Source: Pseudemcibacter aquimaris (GTDB lineage Bacteria; Pseudomonadota; Alphaproteobacteria; Sphingomonadales; Emcibacteraceae). From it: DNA of 64,000 nt. The notes beneath the pieces were generated by a model. That model saw only the letters and a list, made by a program, of their open reading frames with translations, had not been told where the DNA came from and ran no database searches. The stretch is from assembly GCF_028869115.1 (NCBI RefSeq), contig NZ_CP079800.1, forward strand, positions 1,116,001-1,180,000, read 5' to 3'. Numbering within the stretch: the first letter of the stretch is position 1; each line of letters begins with the position of its first letter. Below are positions 26,629-36,682 of this stretch, piece by piece. The position numbers were made by a program, and so were the translations under genes.

Positions 26629-27805
26629 CTTTCGCGGCCTTTAAAACTTTCAGTGGGTCAATAGCTTCGCCATTAAACCAGATTTCGTAATGAAGATGGG
26701 TGCTTGTGCTACGACCCGTACTTCCCATGTTTCCGATAAGCTGTCCTGCGTCAACTTTATCGCCTCGTTTCACTTGTAGTTTTGAAAGATGGCCATATTT
26801 TGTCTTAAATCCATTTCCATGGTCGATTTCAATAAATAATCCAAATGCACCATTTCGGCCAGCCATAGTGACGACACCAGCACCCGGAGCATTTATTGGA
26901 GTACCACGCCATGCTGCCATATCAAGGCCGCGGTGATTGGCCCATTTTTTTGTAAATGGGTCACGGCGCATTCCGAAGTTGCTGGAAACATAATGTTTTT
27001 CCGGCGGCGTTAAAATCGGAAGATGTTCAAGTGCCAGAATAAGATCTTGATGATTAGCACGCTTTTGAAAAAGAGTGTCAAAAGACGTATTATTAAGATC
27101 AGTTTCAATAATTTCAGAGGCTTCGATGAACGGCCCGCCTGTACCAATTGCACTTTGCGGCACATTGGCAAGTTCCATCATTTTATCTTGAGAAATACCT
27201 GCTTTCGTCAGTGTGTCCGAAAGAAACGCAAGCTTATTGTCCATAGAATTGGATAGTTTGGCAACTTGTTGATTTTGTGCCATTTCAATTTTCTTAAGAT
27301 CAATGAATAGCTGCTCTATAGTGTTATCACGTCTATTGTTTCTTGCTTCTTGATCGTTGTTTTCATCTACATCGACAAATTCACCGGCCGGTAAGATGCT
27401 GCTATCATCAAAACTTTCGGCTGGGATGAGCGTCTCGCCATCTTCTTCCATCACTTGCTGGATGTAAGCCTGACGTTGTTCAAGTGCAGCCGCCGTTTTT
27501 TGAATTTCTTGCTGAAGTTCAGTGAATTGTGCCTCGATTTTAGCATAGTTGCGGTTTGCTTCTGCAACTTCGCCATTTTTGGCGGTCAAAATTTCATCAA
27601 GGTAAATATACTTATATGAAATAAAGGCACACCAGATGGAAAAACATATCAGTGCAGAAACGATCATCAACTGAACATTTTTGGAGACGGTGACAAAACG
27701 CACATCACCATTGGCCCTGAAATAGAGCTGCCTGTCAGGGAAGTAACGATTTATATTATCGTTTAAGTCTTTGATAAAACTATTAATTTTAAAATTCCTA
27801 CCCAC
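26591..27805 (-). CDS. Membrane-anchored M23 peptidase with coiled coil (LmdC-like)
   Basis: LytM-type endopeptidase that cleaves peptidoglycan cross-links, of about 404 aa. A cytoplasmic N-terminal stretch (about 40-45 residues) precedes one membrane helix (about 47-65, LMIVSALICFSIWCAFISY), then a periplasmic coiled coil (about 75-120) and the C-terminal M23 domain (about 270-390). Metal ligands are in NHRGLDMA and HLHYE, with the family signature GNGFKTKYGHLSKLQVKRGD. No ATG is available: GTG at 27805 or TTG at 27808 is the likely start. The downstream bactofilin gene overlaps its 3' end. The cytoplasmic tail is the part expected to bind bactofilin. Confidence 0.88.
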   Translation of the reverse strand: MGRNFKINSFIKDLNDNINRYFPDRQLYFRANGDVRFVTVSKNVQLMIVSALICFSIWCAFISYKYIYLDEILTAKNGEVAEANRNYAKIEAQFTELQQEIQKTAAALEQRQAYIQQVMEEDGETLIPAESFDDSSILPAGEFVDVDENNDQEARNNRRDNTIEQLFIDLKKIEMAQNQQVAKLSNSMDNKLAFLSDTLTKAGISQDKMMELANVPQSAIGTGGPFIEASEIIETDLNNTSFDTLFQKRANHQDLILALEHLPILTPPEKHYVSSNFGMRRDPFTKKWANHRGLDMAAWRGTPINAPGAGVVTMAGRNGAFGLFIEIDHGNGFKTKYGHLSKLQVKRGDKVDAGQLIGNMGSTGRSTSTHLHYEIWFNGEAIDPLKVLKAAKDVQKIKEHKYDA

Positions 27806-27918
27806 CAAAATATATTTATATTGTTTGATCGAATTAACCGATATAGATACGAATCAAACTTATTAAAGGGGAATTTGATATCAAATCCGTTAAGAATGCA
27901 AACAATTTTAACGGCTTA

Positions 27919-28716
27919 TCAGCCTTTTTTTGCTAGTGGTAAATAGAAGCTTTCATCAAATCCAGCAGTGTCTCTGGCTGCTTTATTAAAGGGTGGCTTT
28001 ACGTTTCCGGCGAAATATGTGATCACAAGGTGTTGGTATTTTTCCTGTGGATTTAACCCTTGATTTTCACATAAAAAATTAAACCAGCGCTGTCCGGCAC
28101 GTACATGTTCGATTTCTTCTTCGTAAATGATTTCTAGCGCATCAACGCTTTTTTGATCGCCGGCCGATTGGAACTTCTTAATTAGCGATGGTGTCACATC
28201 AAGGCCACGCGCTTCGAGGACCAGTGGAACGATCGCAAGGCGCGCCATAATGTCATGGGCTGTATTTTCAGCAGATTGCCATAATCCGTCATGGGCGGGA
28301 AGGGCACCATAAAAACTATCCATTTCTTTGAGACGCGCATCAAGCATTTCGAAATGACGGGCTTCGTCATCTGCGACTTTAACCCAGTCATTAATAAATT
28401 CTTTTGGCATCTGTTCACCGAAACGAATAACGATATCCCAAGCAAGATCAATGGCGTTAAGCTCGATATGTGCAATTGCATGTAGCATAGCAATGCGCGC
28501 TGCATCGGACCCTGCATTGCGGCGTTTTGGCATATCTTTGGGGGCAAGTAGTTCTGGTTTCGCTGGGCGACCTGGTCTATCTGGTGCCTGCTGATTAAAT
28601 TCTGATGCAAGCTCGCCATCAAACCACGCTTTTGATCCGCGGAATGTATGGTCAATTTTTTCTTGAACTGTTTTGGCACTTAACGCATTAAAAGCTGCAT
28701 CTGCTATTGTTTTCAT
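27919..28716 (-). CDS. DUF455 ferritin-like di-iron protein
   Basis: Protein of 265 aa with the ferritin-like four-helix fold of the DUF455 family; function in the family is not established. Carboxylate and His residues typical of a di-iron site are seen in order: AHIELNAIDLAWD, DDEARHFEMLD, LVLEARGLD and YEEEIEHVRAG. There is no signal peptide. The gene overlaps bcp by 4 bp (ATGA) and is read from the same transcript, and the companion peroxiredoxin hints at peroxide or oxidative-stress metabolism, but that is only contextual. Some relatives are associated with tRNA hydroxylation-type ferritin enzymes; nothing here decides this. Confidence 0.8.
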   Translation of the reverse strand: MKTIADAAFNALSAKTVQEKIDHTFRGSKAWFDGELASEFNQQAPDRPGRPAKPELLAPKDMPKRRNAGSDAARIAMLHAIAHIELNAIDLAWDIVIRFGEQMPKEFINDWVKVADDEARHFEMLDARLKEMDSFYGALPAHDGLWQSAENTAHDIMARLAIVPLVLEARGLDVTPSLIKKFQSAGDQKSVDALEIIYEEEIEHVRAGQRWFNFLCENQGLNPQEKYQHLVITYFAGNVKPPFNKAARDTAGFDESFYLPLAKKG

Positions 28717-29174
28717 AATGCTTTTACAGCTTCCAGAACTTCTTCAGCGTGGCCAGCAACTTTTACCTTGCGCCAGATGTTTTTTATGGTGCGGTCCTTG
28801 CCGATTAGGAATGTTGCGCGTTCAATACCCATATATTCACGGCCATAAAGTTTTTTAAGTACCCATACGGTATAATCTTCACAAAGTGTACCTTCTTCAT
28901 CGACTAATAGCTTAACCGTCAGGTTTTGTTTTTTAATGAAATTCTGGTGTTTTTTCACGCTGTCTTTTGATGCACCAAGAATAACCGTATCATGGCTTTC
29001 AAATTCGCCTTTAAGTTCACTGAATGCAATGGATTCTTTCGTGCATCCTGGTGTGTTGTCTTTTGGATAGAAATAAAGAACAATATTTTTACCGTCAAAA
29101 TCTGCAAGGCTCACATTTTCACCGGTTTCATCAGGTAAATTAAAATCGGGGGCTTTTTGTCCTGTTTCTAACAT
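28713..29174 (-). CDS. bcp: Thiol peroxidase, Bcp/PrxQ-type peroxiredoxin
   Basis: Thioredoxin-dependent peroxiredoxin of 153 aa that reduces hydrogen and organic peroxides in the cytoplasm. The peroxidatic Cys is in DNTPGCTKES near residue 44. The resolving Cys five residues later, present in E. coli Bcp, is replaced by Ile/Ala in this sequence, so this is an atypical or 1-Cys form; another Cys occurs in EGTLCEDYTVW. The fold is otherwise complete (FNLPDETGENVSL to the C-terminus). It starts 2 bp after the glnE stop and overlaps the DUF455 gene by 4 bp, giving a glnE-bcp-DUF455 operon. trxB elsewhere in the window could supply its reduction pathway. Confidence 0.93.
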   Translation of the reverse strand: MLETGQKAPDFNLPDETGENVSLADFDGKNIVLYFYPKDNTPGCTKESIAFSELKGEFESHDTVILGASKDSVKKHQNFIKKQNLTVKLLVDEEGTLCEDYTVWVLKKLYGREYMGIERATFLIGKDRTIKNIWRKVKVAGHAEEVLEAVKAL

Positions 29175-29176
29175 GG

Positions 29177-32100
29177 TTATTCCTTATTTGTATCAATTGG
29201 ATTGGTTGGTTCATGCGGTTTTAAATTACTCGCAGGAATTTCTATTATTTCCTTATATAAATCAAGAACCGATTTTTGAAATGCAAGAATTTGTGGCTCA
29301 AGATCATCAATATCACATTCAAGTCTTTCAGCAAGCGCACTTAACAGTGGTTTTGGTCTGTCGTCGTCTCTGGATGTTGTGCCCATGCATAATCTTAATA
29401 ATGCTTGTATGGTTTGCATTGTATAACAGGCCTGATAAAGATATTTGCCTTTTTCTTGATTGATATAGCCCTCATCGGTAAGGGTTTTGATTTGTTTCAA
29501 TGTATTGCGTTTAAGAATATTTTGATTTTCTGATGCATATTCAAGGATCAGATACTGGCATATAAATTCAATATCAATAATGCCGCCACGCACTTGTTTC
29601 ATAGCCCAAATATTTTCTGTACCAAGATTTTCTTCCATGCGAATTCGCATTTTAGCAACTTCATGCAGCAAGTTTTCTTGATCACGTCCTTTATGGGTTA
29701 GGATATTGAATGTACATTTTTCAATTTTCTCTTTTAAATTCTCTGGCCCGGCAATAACCCGTGATCTTGTTAGGGCCATATGTTCCCATGTCCATGCCTG
29801 ACCATGTTGATAATCATTGAAACTGTCAAAGGAAACAGCAAGCGGCCCTGCGGTTCCAGATGGGCGCAGTCGCATATCAACTTCGTACAATTTTCCTTCA
29901 CCGGTCAGGGCAGTGATACTGTTAATGAAGTTTTGTGAAAGCCTTGCATAATAGTGATTGACTGTAAGCGGTTTGGGGCCATCGGACATAACATCCATTT
30001 CATCCGCATCATATATTAGAACGATATCTGCATCAGAGGTGGTCGTGAAATCAAAACCGCCCAGTTTACCCATACCCAAAATACAAAGTGATGAATTCTC
30101 AATCGTGCCATGCTTTTTTGAAAATTCGTTTTTCACATGGAAAAGCATGGTGCTTAAAATAACTTCTGCAATGTCGGTCAGTGTTCTGCCGGATTGGATG
30201 ATATCTGTTGATCCGCGAAGGATTTGTAGGCCAACCTGGAATTTTGCTTCGTTGGCCCATTTTCGGGATAAATCAAGAATGTCCTGGAAATCACGTGCGG
30301 TCATCAATAATTCATCAAGGCTGTTTTGAAGGTCGGGTAAAGAAGAATTCTTTTTAAAATTTTCCGCATTAAGGACGGCATCAAGCATCAATGGATTGCG
30401 TGATAGTTGACTTGATAGGAACGGCGCAACCCCTAAAATCTGGGCCAATAAATCCAAGAGCCAAGGTTGAGCTTTGATAAATGAGAATAGCTGTACACCA
30501 GAAGGAAGACGGGATAGAAAGTCATCAAATTTGACCAATACATTATCCGGATCACTGTGTTTCCCAAATGCTTTGAGTATTTCTGGGGTTAATACCTTTA
30601 AAATATCACGTGCCCGATCTGTGCGACACGCACGGTAGCGACCAACTAGCCACCCTTGAATAATTTCATATGCTTTTTTTGCATCATGAAATCCCGCGGT
30701 TTCAATGGCTTCCAATGTTGCTGGATGATATTGATCAAGGGGGAATGACAGTGTTTTATCGTCTTCGTCGTGTGTTTGATTTGTATCTTCCAATAGTGCA
30801 TTGAAAAGCTTGTGAACCGCGTTAAACCGTTTAATAACCGCGACTTCAAAATCGGCGAAAAATTCAAAACCCATAAATTTACTGATGCGATGAAGGTTTT
30901 CTTCACCGAACGGAATTTCGTGGGTTTGATCATCATTGATCATTTGAAGCCTGTGTTCCAGTGTTCTTAAGAAGACATAAGCTTCTTGCAAGGTGTCATT
31001 TTCTTCTTTGCTTAATTTTCCATTCAAGGCCAAAGCATCTAGCGCAAGACAGGTTGGCGCAATGCGTAACATCGGCTCACGACCACCTGAAATAAGTTGA
31101 TGAATTTGGGCATAAAATTCGATTTCACGTATGCCGCCACGTCCAAGTTTTACATCATGTCCTTCTAACATTATGTCACGATGGCTATGATGTTCATGGA
31201 TTAATTTTTTGATTGCATGGATATCTTCAATGGCCGCGTAATCAAGATGCCTACGCCATACGAAACCCCTGATACGTTCCAGAAAACCAAGTCCCGCTTC
31301 TATGTCACCAGCAATTGGGCGTGCCTTAATCATGGCTGCACGTTCCCAGTTTAGACCGACGCTTTGATAATAAACCTCTGCCCCCTCCATCGACAGGGCG
31401 ACGGGTGTTGCGCCTGGATCGGGCCTTAAACGCAAATCAGTTCTGAATACATATCCATCTGCTGTGCGGTCAGACATGATCTTGACCAACTTTTGCGTCA
31501 TTTTGATGAAAAAATCCTGCGGGGATCTTCTGCCTGAATATTTTACAATATCCATATCAAACAGAACAATCAGGTCAATATCACTTGAATAATTTAGCTC
31601 ATATCCCCCAAGTTTACCCATTGCCATAATGACATAACCCGAATTGGTGGAGAAATCATCGGATGAATAATCATGGTCAAGATTACCGGAATTGATACCG
31701 TCTTTGATTAAGAAATTTACTGACAACCTTAATGCAAGTTCAGCAAAATCACTTAATGCCCTTGTGATTTTGGGTAATTTCCATTTCTCGCTAAGATCAG
31801 CAAAACCGATGATTAAGGCAATATGTGCCTTGGCAATGCGAAGCTTAACCATCAAATCTGAAATGTTATTTATATCTTCAAGCGCATTATCAAGAAATTT
31901 AAGTTCTTCATTTAAAAGATCGTTATGATCTTCATTAAATAAACGAAGGGCAAATTCAGAATGAACGAATAATAATCGCGTCAAATAGGGGCTATTAGAA
32001 AATATCGCCAGTATTAGATTTTTATGATCCTTATTTCCAAGAATATTTTTGATCACATCAGCGGAACTATCATTGTAAAGTGATTGAAAATCATCTAACT

Positions 32101-32254
32101 TCTGCGTGGCGAAAGTTTCGTCCGATATAAGAGGGAAGTGGAAGGTTATATCTGATGTTTCTATTGACACCTTGGGCATTGAAAAATCCAAAATCATAAA
32201 ATTGACAAGTTTTGTCATAATGATGACCAAAGAGTGTTCATGCAAGTGAAACAT
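29177..32254 (-). CDS. glnE: Bifunctional glutamine synthetase adenylyltransferase/deadenylase
   Basis: Adenylylates and deadenylylates glutamine synthetase in response to PII state, so it adjusts nitrogen assimilation. The roughly 1000-aa protein has two nucleotidyltransferase domains, each with its GSD/TSD metal motif: the N-terminal YSSDIDLIVLFD (deadenylase) and the C-terminal TTSDADIVLIYD (adenylylase), each followed by helical PII-responsive segments. Several in-frame ATGs lie at the start (residues 1, 13, 20 and 26); none has a clear ribosome-binding site, and MPKVSIE at residue 26 may be the true beginning. It is the first gene of an operon with bcp and the DUF455 gene and is divergent from the AsmA-like gene by only 21 bp. 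Confidence 0.94.
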   Translation of the reverse strand: MFHLHEHSLVIIMTKLVNFMILDFSMPKVSIETSDITFHFPLISDETFATQKLDDFQSLYNDSSADVIKNILGNKDHKNLILAIFSNSPYLTRLLFVHSEFALRLFNEDHNDLLNEELKFLDNALEDINNISDLMVKLRIAKAHIALIIGFADLSEKWKLPKITRALSDFAELALRLSVNFLIKDGINSGNLDHDYSSDDFSTNSGYVIMAMGKLGGYELNYSSDIDLIVLFDMDIVKYSGRRSPQDFFIKMTQKLVKIMSDRTADGYVFRTDLRLRPDPGATPVALSMEGAEVYYQSVGLNWERAAMIKARPIAGDIEAGLGFLERIRGFVWRRHLDYAAIEDIHAIKKLIHEHHSHRDIMLEGHDVKLGRGGIREIEFYAQIHQLISGGREPMLRIAPTCLALDALALNGKLSKEENDTLQEAYVFLRTLEHRLQMINDDQTHEIPFGEENLHRISKFMGFEFFADFEVAVIKRFNAVHKLFNALLEDTNQTHDEDDKTLSFPLDQYHPATLEAIETAGFHDAKKAYEIIQGWLVGRYRACRTDRARDILKVLTPEILKAFGKHSDPDNVLVKFDDFLSRLPSGVQLFSFIKAQPWLLDLLAQILGVAPFLSSQLSRNPLMLDAVLNAENFKKNSSLPDLQNSLDELLMTARDFQDILDLSRKWANEAKFQVGLQILRGSTDIIQSGRTLTDIAEVILSTMLFHVKNEFSKKHGTIENSSLCILGMGKLGGFDFTTTSDADIVLIYDADEMDVMSDGPKPLTVNHYYARLSQNFINSITALTGEGKLYEVDMRLRPSGTAGPLAVSFDSFNDYQHGQAWTWEHMALTRSRVIAGPENLKEKIEKCTFNILTHKGRDQENLLHEVAKMRIRMEENLGTENIWAMKQVRGGIIDIEFICQYLILEYASENQNILKRNTLKQIKTLTDEGYINQEKGKYLYQACYTMQTIQALLRLCMGTTSRDDDRPKPLLSALAERLECDIDDLEPQILAFQKSVLDLYKEIIEIPASNLKPHEPTNPIDTNKE

Positions 32255-32275
32255 AGATAATTTTAAGAGAAATAA

Positions 32276-35200
32276 ATGGTAATTAAGCCGTTACGATATA
32301 TTGTGAAAACATTCCTTGTGGTGTTTGCGCTCATAACGATCGCTATGATTCTGTTTTTCTGGCGGGTTAGTAACGGCCCCGTTGAATTAGACGGCAGATC
32401 ACCCTTTCTATCAAATTTATTGATCAGCCAAAATATCGGCACAAATGTTTCATTTGAAAGCAGTATTCTTACGTGGCGTGGATCGGATGATAACCCGACT
32501 GGAAGTGGCAGTTTTGAAATACGTTTCTTAAACATCAATGTTGAAGACGAAAGCACATCAACTGTTGTCACGATCCCGCGGGCGGGAATGCAGTTTAGTA
32601 TGGCTGCGATCTTTAGAGGGGTTATCGCCCCAATGTTCGTGGAATTTAGTGGTATTGAACTAAATTTATTACTCCCTAAAGAAGCATGGTCGGGTGAACC
32701 ATTTGATCAGGATGAATTCATTGAAACTATGCGTGCTTTTCTGGATGAATTTAATAATTCACCGGATTTAATTCCGCAATTAACCAGACAGATATTACTG
32801 CCGCCAGATCCGCTAAATTCAACCGGGTATTTACAACAAGTATATCTCGCGAATACCACCATTAATTTACAAGATGAATTGTCAGGCGATATCTGGCATA
32901 TCCCAGATGCTGCACTTGATATTAAACGTATCGAAGATGGGTTTAGTTTAATGCTGGATGGCACGATTGATTTTGAAGCTGATAATGATATCCCGCTTCA
33001 TATGTCGGTGCAATATAGCATCCCTTATGAAAAAGCGACCAGCCAATTACGTTTTTCCAATTTTATTCCGACTAATATCGCTGGCGAAGTTGAAGGATTA
33101 GCTGACCTCGCCACACTTGATATTCCAATAAGCGGTATTGTAGATCTTTCTATTGATAAAGATTTTGATCTTCCGGTCATTGATTTCGAATTTGACGTCG
33201 GTGAAGGGATGATTAACCCGCTGGATCTTTATGATGAACCGATCAAAATCGATGAGGCATATTTAATTGGGCAATTCATAACGCTTGATGATGAATTATC
33301 CATTGAAGACTTGTTTTTAAAATTTGATGGTGCGGAATTAAACGCAGAAGGGACTATCGGACAAATCAGCAATGACCCTGATGTGATGATTGTTGCTGAT
33401 GTGGCGAGTATGCCACTTATTAATTTGAAAACATACTGGCCGCCGGGGCTTCTAATCGGAGCCAGAACTTGGATTGAAAATAACATTACAGGTGGCATCG
33501 TTCCAGAAGGGCAAATTGATGTGAATATTCGCCCTGAAATGTGGGCCATGGATCAAATGCCAGATGATGCATTTATTTTTGACTTTAAAGTGCTTGGCGG
33601 GGTGTCACATTTTTTAAAACCGATGCCGCAACTTACCGATATGATTGGTACAGCCAGATTGCAGCTAAATCATTTTCAATTGAACATACAAAGTGGCGTC
33701 GTTGAGAATGCGATGATCCGTGATGCTGTGCTTCATTTTAATGATATCGCGAAAAAGGGTGAATCTTTTGCTCATTTCGAAATTCCGGTAAATGGTCGCG
33801 TTGAGGATATTCTTCACGTGATTGATTATGACCCGCTTGGTTACCCAAGTTTATATGGCATAAGACAAGGCAGTATACTAGGTCGTGCAGAAGCATTCCT
33901 GACATTAGATTTTCCACTTATTAAAGGTTTGAAACTGAAAGACGTGGAGTTTGATGTAAAGGCTGATATTGAAGATCTACATATTCCTGAACTTTCTGAA
34001 GGGTTAGAGTTATCAGATGGAACTATGACTTTATCAGTTAACAGGGACGGTATATCATCAAACGGTAGCATCTTACTTAACGGTATTGATTTTAATGCCA
34101 TCTGGAATGAGGATTTTACAAAGTCGTCCGAATATCCCACCACATATATTGTTGATGGCGAGATTGCGAATGATGAATGGGAAACACTCCATTTGCCGTT
34201 TGAGCCATATGTAAATGGTCCTGCGATGGCCAATCTTATCTTGCTTGGTCAAGGTGCAGGATTAAAAGTTGGCGAAGGTAAAATCAACCTAACCGGCACT
34301 CAAATTGAATTTGAGCCTATTGGCTGGGTTAAGGAAGACGGGGATGACGCTGAAACATTATTTGCGCTTAATTTTGAAGATGAAAAAATTCATGTGAATG
34401 ATGTTGTGTTTCATTCTGAAAATTTAAATTCTGAATTGCAGCTTACCTATGATGGGGAACGTGCATCGCGATTATATATTGATGACTTAACGATGGAAGG
34501 GCATGATTTTTCCGCATTATTTGATTGGGATTACGAAAATGAGCTCTATCAGGTTTCCGTAAAGGGCAATGAATTTAATGCTGTTCCGATCATGGATATT
34601 ATTTTAAGTCCAATCGATGAAAATGAGGAAGAAACGGATCTACCTGATTTTAATCTATCCGGCGCTATTGGAAAAGTAGGGATGTACAATGATATCGTTG
34701 TGGAAAGAGCGACTGTGTTAACTGGTTATGTGAATAACGAAGTGATCGATTTCGCTTATGATAGTCATTGGGGCGAAGATAAGGACATGTCCATCATTAT
34801 CACCAGCGGTGAAGAAATTGATGACCTTGATCAGAAGCTAACACTTTCTACGAATGATGCCGGTAATGCTTTACGTGCGCTTGATTTCTTTACCAGCGGT
34901 GATCAAGGAAATCTGATGATTGCAGCGGATATGATCAAAATGGAAAAAGGGTATACCCTAAAAGGAACAATTGAAGCCAGTGATTTCACAGTTGCAGATT
35001 CAGCAGCCTTTAGCGAGCTTTTAAAAGAAAAAGAGTTCGCCAGAGCTCAGGAAGAGTTAGAAGAAAACGGTTTGTCATTTGCAACTTTTGAAGGAAATTT
35101 TGAGCAATATGATGAAATATTCCGTGTTTCTGATGGTACAGCAAAAGGACCGACACTTGGTGTAACATTGGATGGTTATGTGGATCAGAAATATGATGAA

Positions 35201-35620
35201 ATATCATTAAAAGGAACGATTATTCCGGCTTATGGGTTGAATTCGCTATTAAGCAATATTCCGCTTCTTGGAACCATTTTAACAGGGGGTAAAGATGAGG
35301 GGATATTCGCGGCGACATATAATATGCGTGGAACAATCGATGATCCGGAAGTAAATATTAACCCCTTAATGGCATTGGCTCCAGGAATATTCAGGAAGAT
35401 TTTCGGCGCATTAGGCGGGAGCGATAATGAACCAACAGCCCGAGAAGAGGCAGAAGAAGAGCTTTTAACAAGGGAAAGAATTGAACAACAAGAAGCGACT
35501 GACGCCGCTGAAGGTGAAGTAATATTACCTGAAGAAAATGTTGTCGAAGAAAAAGAGGCGACCCAGTCAGAGCCGCCAGCTATAGATAACATGGGTGAAA
35601 CGCCACCGATATTAAATTAA
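32276..35620 (+). CDS. Large AsmA/YhdP-like envelope protein
   Basis: Protein of 1114 aa with a single N-terminal membrane helix (residues about 8-28, FLVVFALITIAMILFFW) and a very long periplasmic, beta-rich region built of repeats, then an AsmA-like C-terminal domain (about 950-1060, with GTIIPAYGLNSLLSNIPLLG). This is the architecture of YhdP/TamB/AsmA proteins, which form hydrophobic grooves bridging inner and outer membranes and carry phospholipid outward. The last 60 residues are acidic and probably disordered. It ends in a 4-bp overlap with the convergent LD-carboxypeptidase gene. Membership in the AsmA-like group is confident; identity with YhdP itself is less so. Confidence 0.82.
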   Translation: MVIKPLRYIVKTFLVVFALITIAMILFFWRVSNGPVELDGRSPFLSNLLISQNIGTNVSFESSILTWRGSDDNPTGSGSFEIRFLNINVEDESTSTVVTIPRAGMQFSMAAIFRGVIAPMFVEFSGIELNLLLPKEAWSGEPFDQDEFIETMRAFLDEFNNSPDLIPQLTRQILLPPDPLNSTGYLQQVYLANTTINLQDELSGDIWHIPDAALDIKRIEDGFSLMLDGTIDFEADNDIPLHMSVQYSIPYEKATSQLRFSNFIPTNIAGEVEGLADLATLDIPISGIVDLSIDKDFDLPVIDFEFDVGEGMINPLDLYDEPIKIDEAYLIGQFITLDDELSIEDLFLKFDGAELNAEGTIGQISNDPDVMIVADVASMPLINLKTYWPPGLLIGARTWIENNITGGIVPEGQIDVNIRPEMWAMDQMPDDAFIFDFKVLGGVSHFLKPMPQLTDMIGTARLQLNHFQLNIQSGVVENAMIRDAVLHFNDIAKKGESFAHFEIPVNGRVEDILHVIDYDPLGYPSLYGIRQGSILGRAEAFLTLDFPLIKGLKLKDVEFDVKADIEDLHIPELSEGLELSDGTMTLSVNRDGISSNGSILLNGIDFNAIWNEDFTKSSEYPTTYIVDGEIANDEWETLHLPFEPYVNGPAMANLILLGQGAGLKVGEGKINLTGTQIEFEPIGWVKEDGDDAETLFALNFEDEKIHVNDVVFHSENLNSELQLTYDGERASRLYIDDLTMEGHDFSALFDWDYENELYQVSVKGNEFNAVPIMDIILSPIDENEEETDLPDFNLSGAIGKVGMYNDIVVERATVLTGYVNNEVIDFAYDSHWGEDKDMSIIITSGEEIDDLDQKLTLSTNDAGNALRALDFFTSGDQGNLMIAADMIKMEKGYTLKGTIEASDFTVADSAAFSELLKEKEFARAQEELEENGLSFATFEGNFEQYDEIFRVSDGTAKGPTLGVTLDGYVDQKYDEISLKGTIIPAYGLNSLLSNIPLLGTILTGGKDEGIFAATYNMRGTIDDPEVNINPLMALAPGIFRKIFGALGGSDNEPTAREEAEEELLTRERIEQQEATDAAEGEVILPEENVVEEKEATQSEPPAIDNMGETPPILN

Positions 35621-36663
35621 GAAACAGCGCTTTCCTGCATAGTTACTGAACCCGCATCCGCATCGATTTTTACATTACAGCCAATTGGCATGGTGCGATT
35701 GTCCGCAATATGGCCAAACAATGCGCCAGTAAACACAGGTTTGTCACGTGATGCAAAATGATGTTCAAAAATATCCATCAGTGCGAAATCGCCATAACCG
35801 CCATCTGTGCCAACATCGGTCCATCCGCCCATAACAACGCCAGCACATTCATCAAGATGACCGCCAAGCGCAAGTTGTGTTAACATGCGATCAACGCGGT
35901 ATATATTTTCACCCACGTCTTCGAGGATCAGTATGTTATCCTTGATTGTCGGAAAATAAGGCGTTCCCTGAAGGGCAGTTAGAACAGTTAAGTTTCCACC
36001 AACCATGCGACCTTCTGCAGTTCCTGAAACAACAGTTTGAATGCGGTTATTGCGGACGGTCAAATATTCGCCTTTTTCCTGCGGGTTGACCATATGTTGT
36101 GCTTTTCCTTCGAATAGGATTTCACGAACGCTATCTTGTGTGAATTTATTCCATGCGCCACCTGCGATTGGACCGTGGAAAGTAATAAGACCTGTTTTTT
36201 CATAGATAGGATTTAATAATGCCGTAACATCGCTATAACCCATTAAAATTTTTGGATTATTTTTAATAAGATCAAAATCAAGATAAGGAAGTGTGCGTGC
36301 AGCACCCCATCCACCTTTTAGCGCGATGATCGCTTTTACGTCTTTATCAGCAAAAGCTTGATTGATCTCGTCGGCTCTTACTTTGTCTTCTGCTGGGAAA
36401 TATCCCCAACGTCCAAGTGTGTTTTCTGCGACCTTTACTTTAAGGCCAAGGGCTTCAAGTGATTCAACAGACAGCTGAAGACGTAATTTGTTATATTCTA
36501 CGCCGGACGGTGCAATGATCATTACGGTGTCGCCAGCTTTTATTTTTTCAGGTTTGATAATTGGCATAGAATTTTGTGCATTTGCGCTTGATGTAGCAGC
36601 GCTTGATATCGCCAGTGCTGCACCACCAGCAACGCTCGCTTTAAAAAAATCTCTTCTATCCAA
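35617..36663 (-). CDS. LD-carboxypeptidase (peptidase S66) with Tat signal
   Basis: Serine carboxypeptidase of 348 aa that removes the terminal D-Ala from the L,D-bond of murein tetrapeptides. The nucleophile Ser is in GYSDVTALLNPIY. The catalytic Glu is in LEDVGENIYRVDRML, and the His lies near the C-terminus in FGHIADN. The N-terminus MDRRDFFKAS is a twin-arginine signal, with a hydrophobic Ala-rich core and an AxA cleavage site at about residue 29 (SANAQN). E. coli LdcA is cytosolic and serves peptidoglycan recycling, so an exported form implies action on periplasmic muropeptides or the sacculus. It follows tyrS on the same strand and ends by overlapping the AsmA-like gene. Confidence 0.87.
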   Translation of the reverse strand: MDRRDFFKASVAGGAALAISSAATSSANAQNSMPIIKPEKIKAGDTVMIIAPSGVEYNKLRLQLSVESLEALGLKVKVAENTLGRWGYFPAEDKVRADEINQAFADKDVKAIIALKGGWGAARTLPYLDFDLIKNNPKILMGYSDVTALLNPIYEKTGLITFHGPIAGGAWNKFTQDSVREILFEGKAQHMVNPQEKGEYLTVRNNRIQTVVSGTAEGRMVGGNLTVLTALQGTPYFPTIKDNILILEDVGENIYRVDRMLTQLALGGHLDECAGVVMGGWTDVGTDGGYGDFALMDIFEHHFASRDKPVFTGALFGHIADNRTMPIGCNVKIDADAGSVTMQESAVS

Positions 36664-36682
36664 TATATCTCTCCTTAATTTA

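Noticed and set aside
27887-27914. CCGTTAA...TTAACGG inverted repeat before the DUF455 gene end
   Set aside because: The 7-bp stem has a 14-nt loop and no U tract on either strand, so it is not accepted as a terminator.
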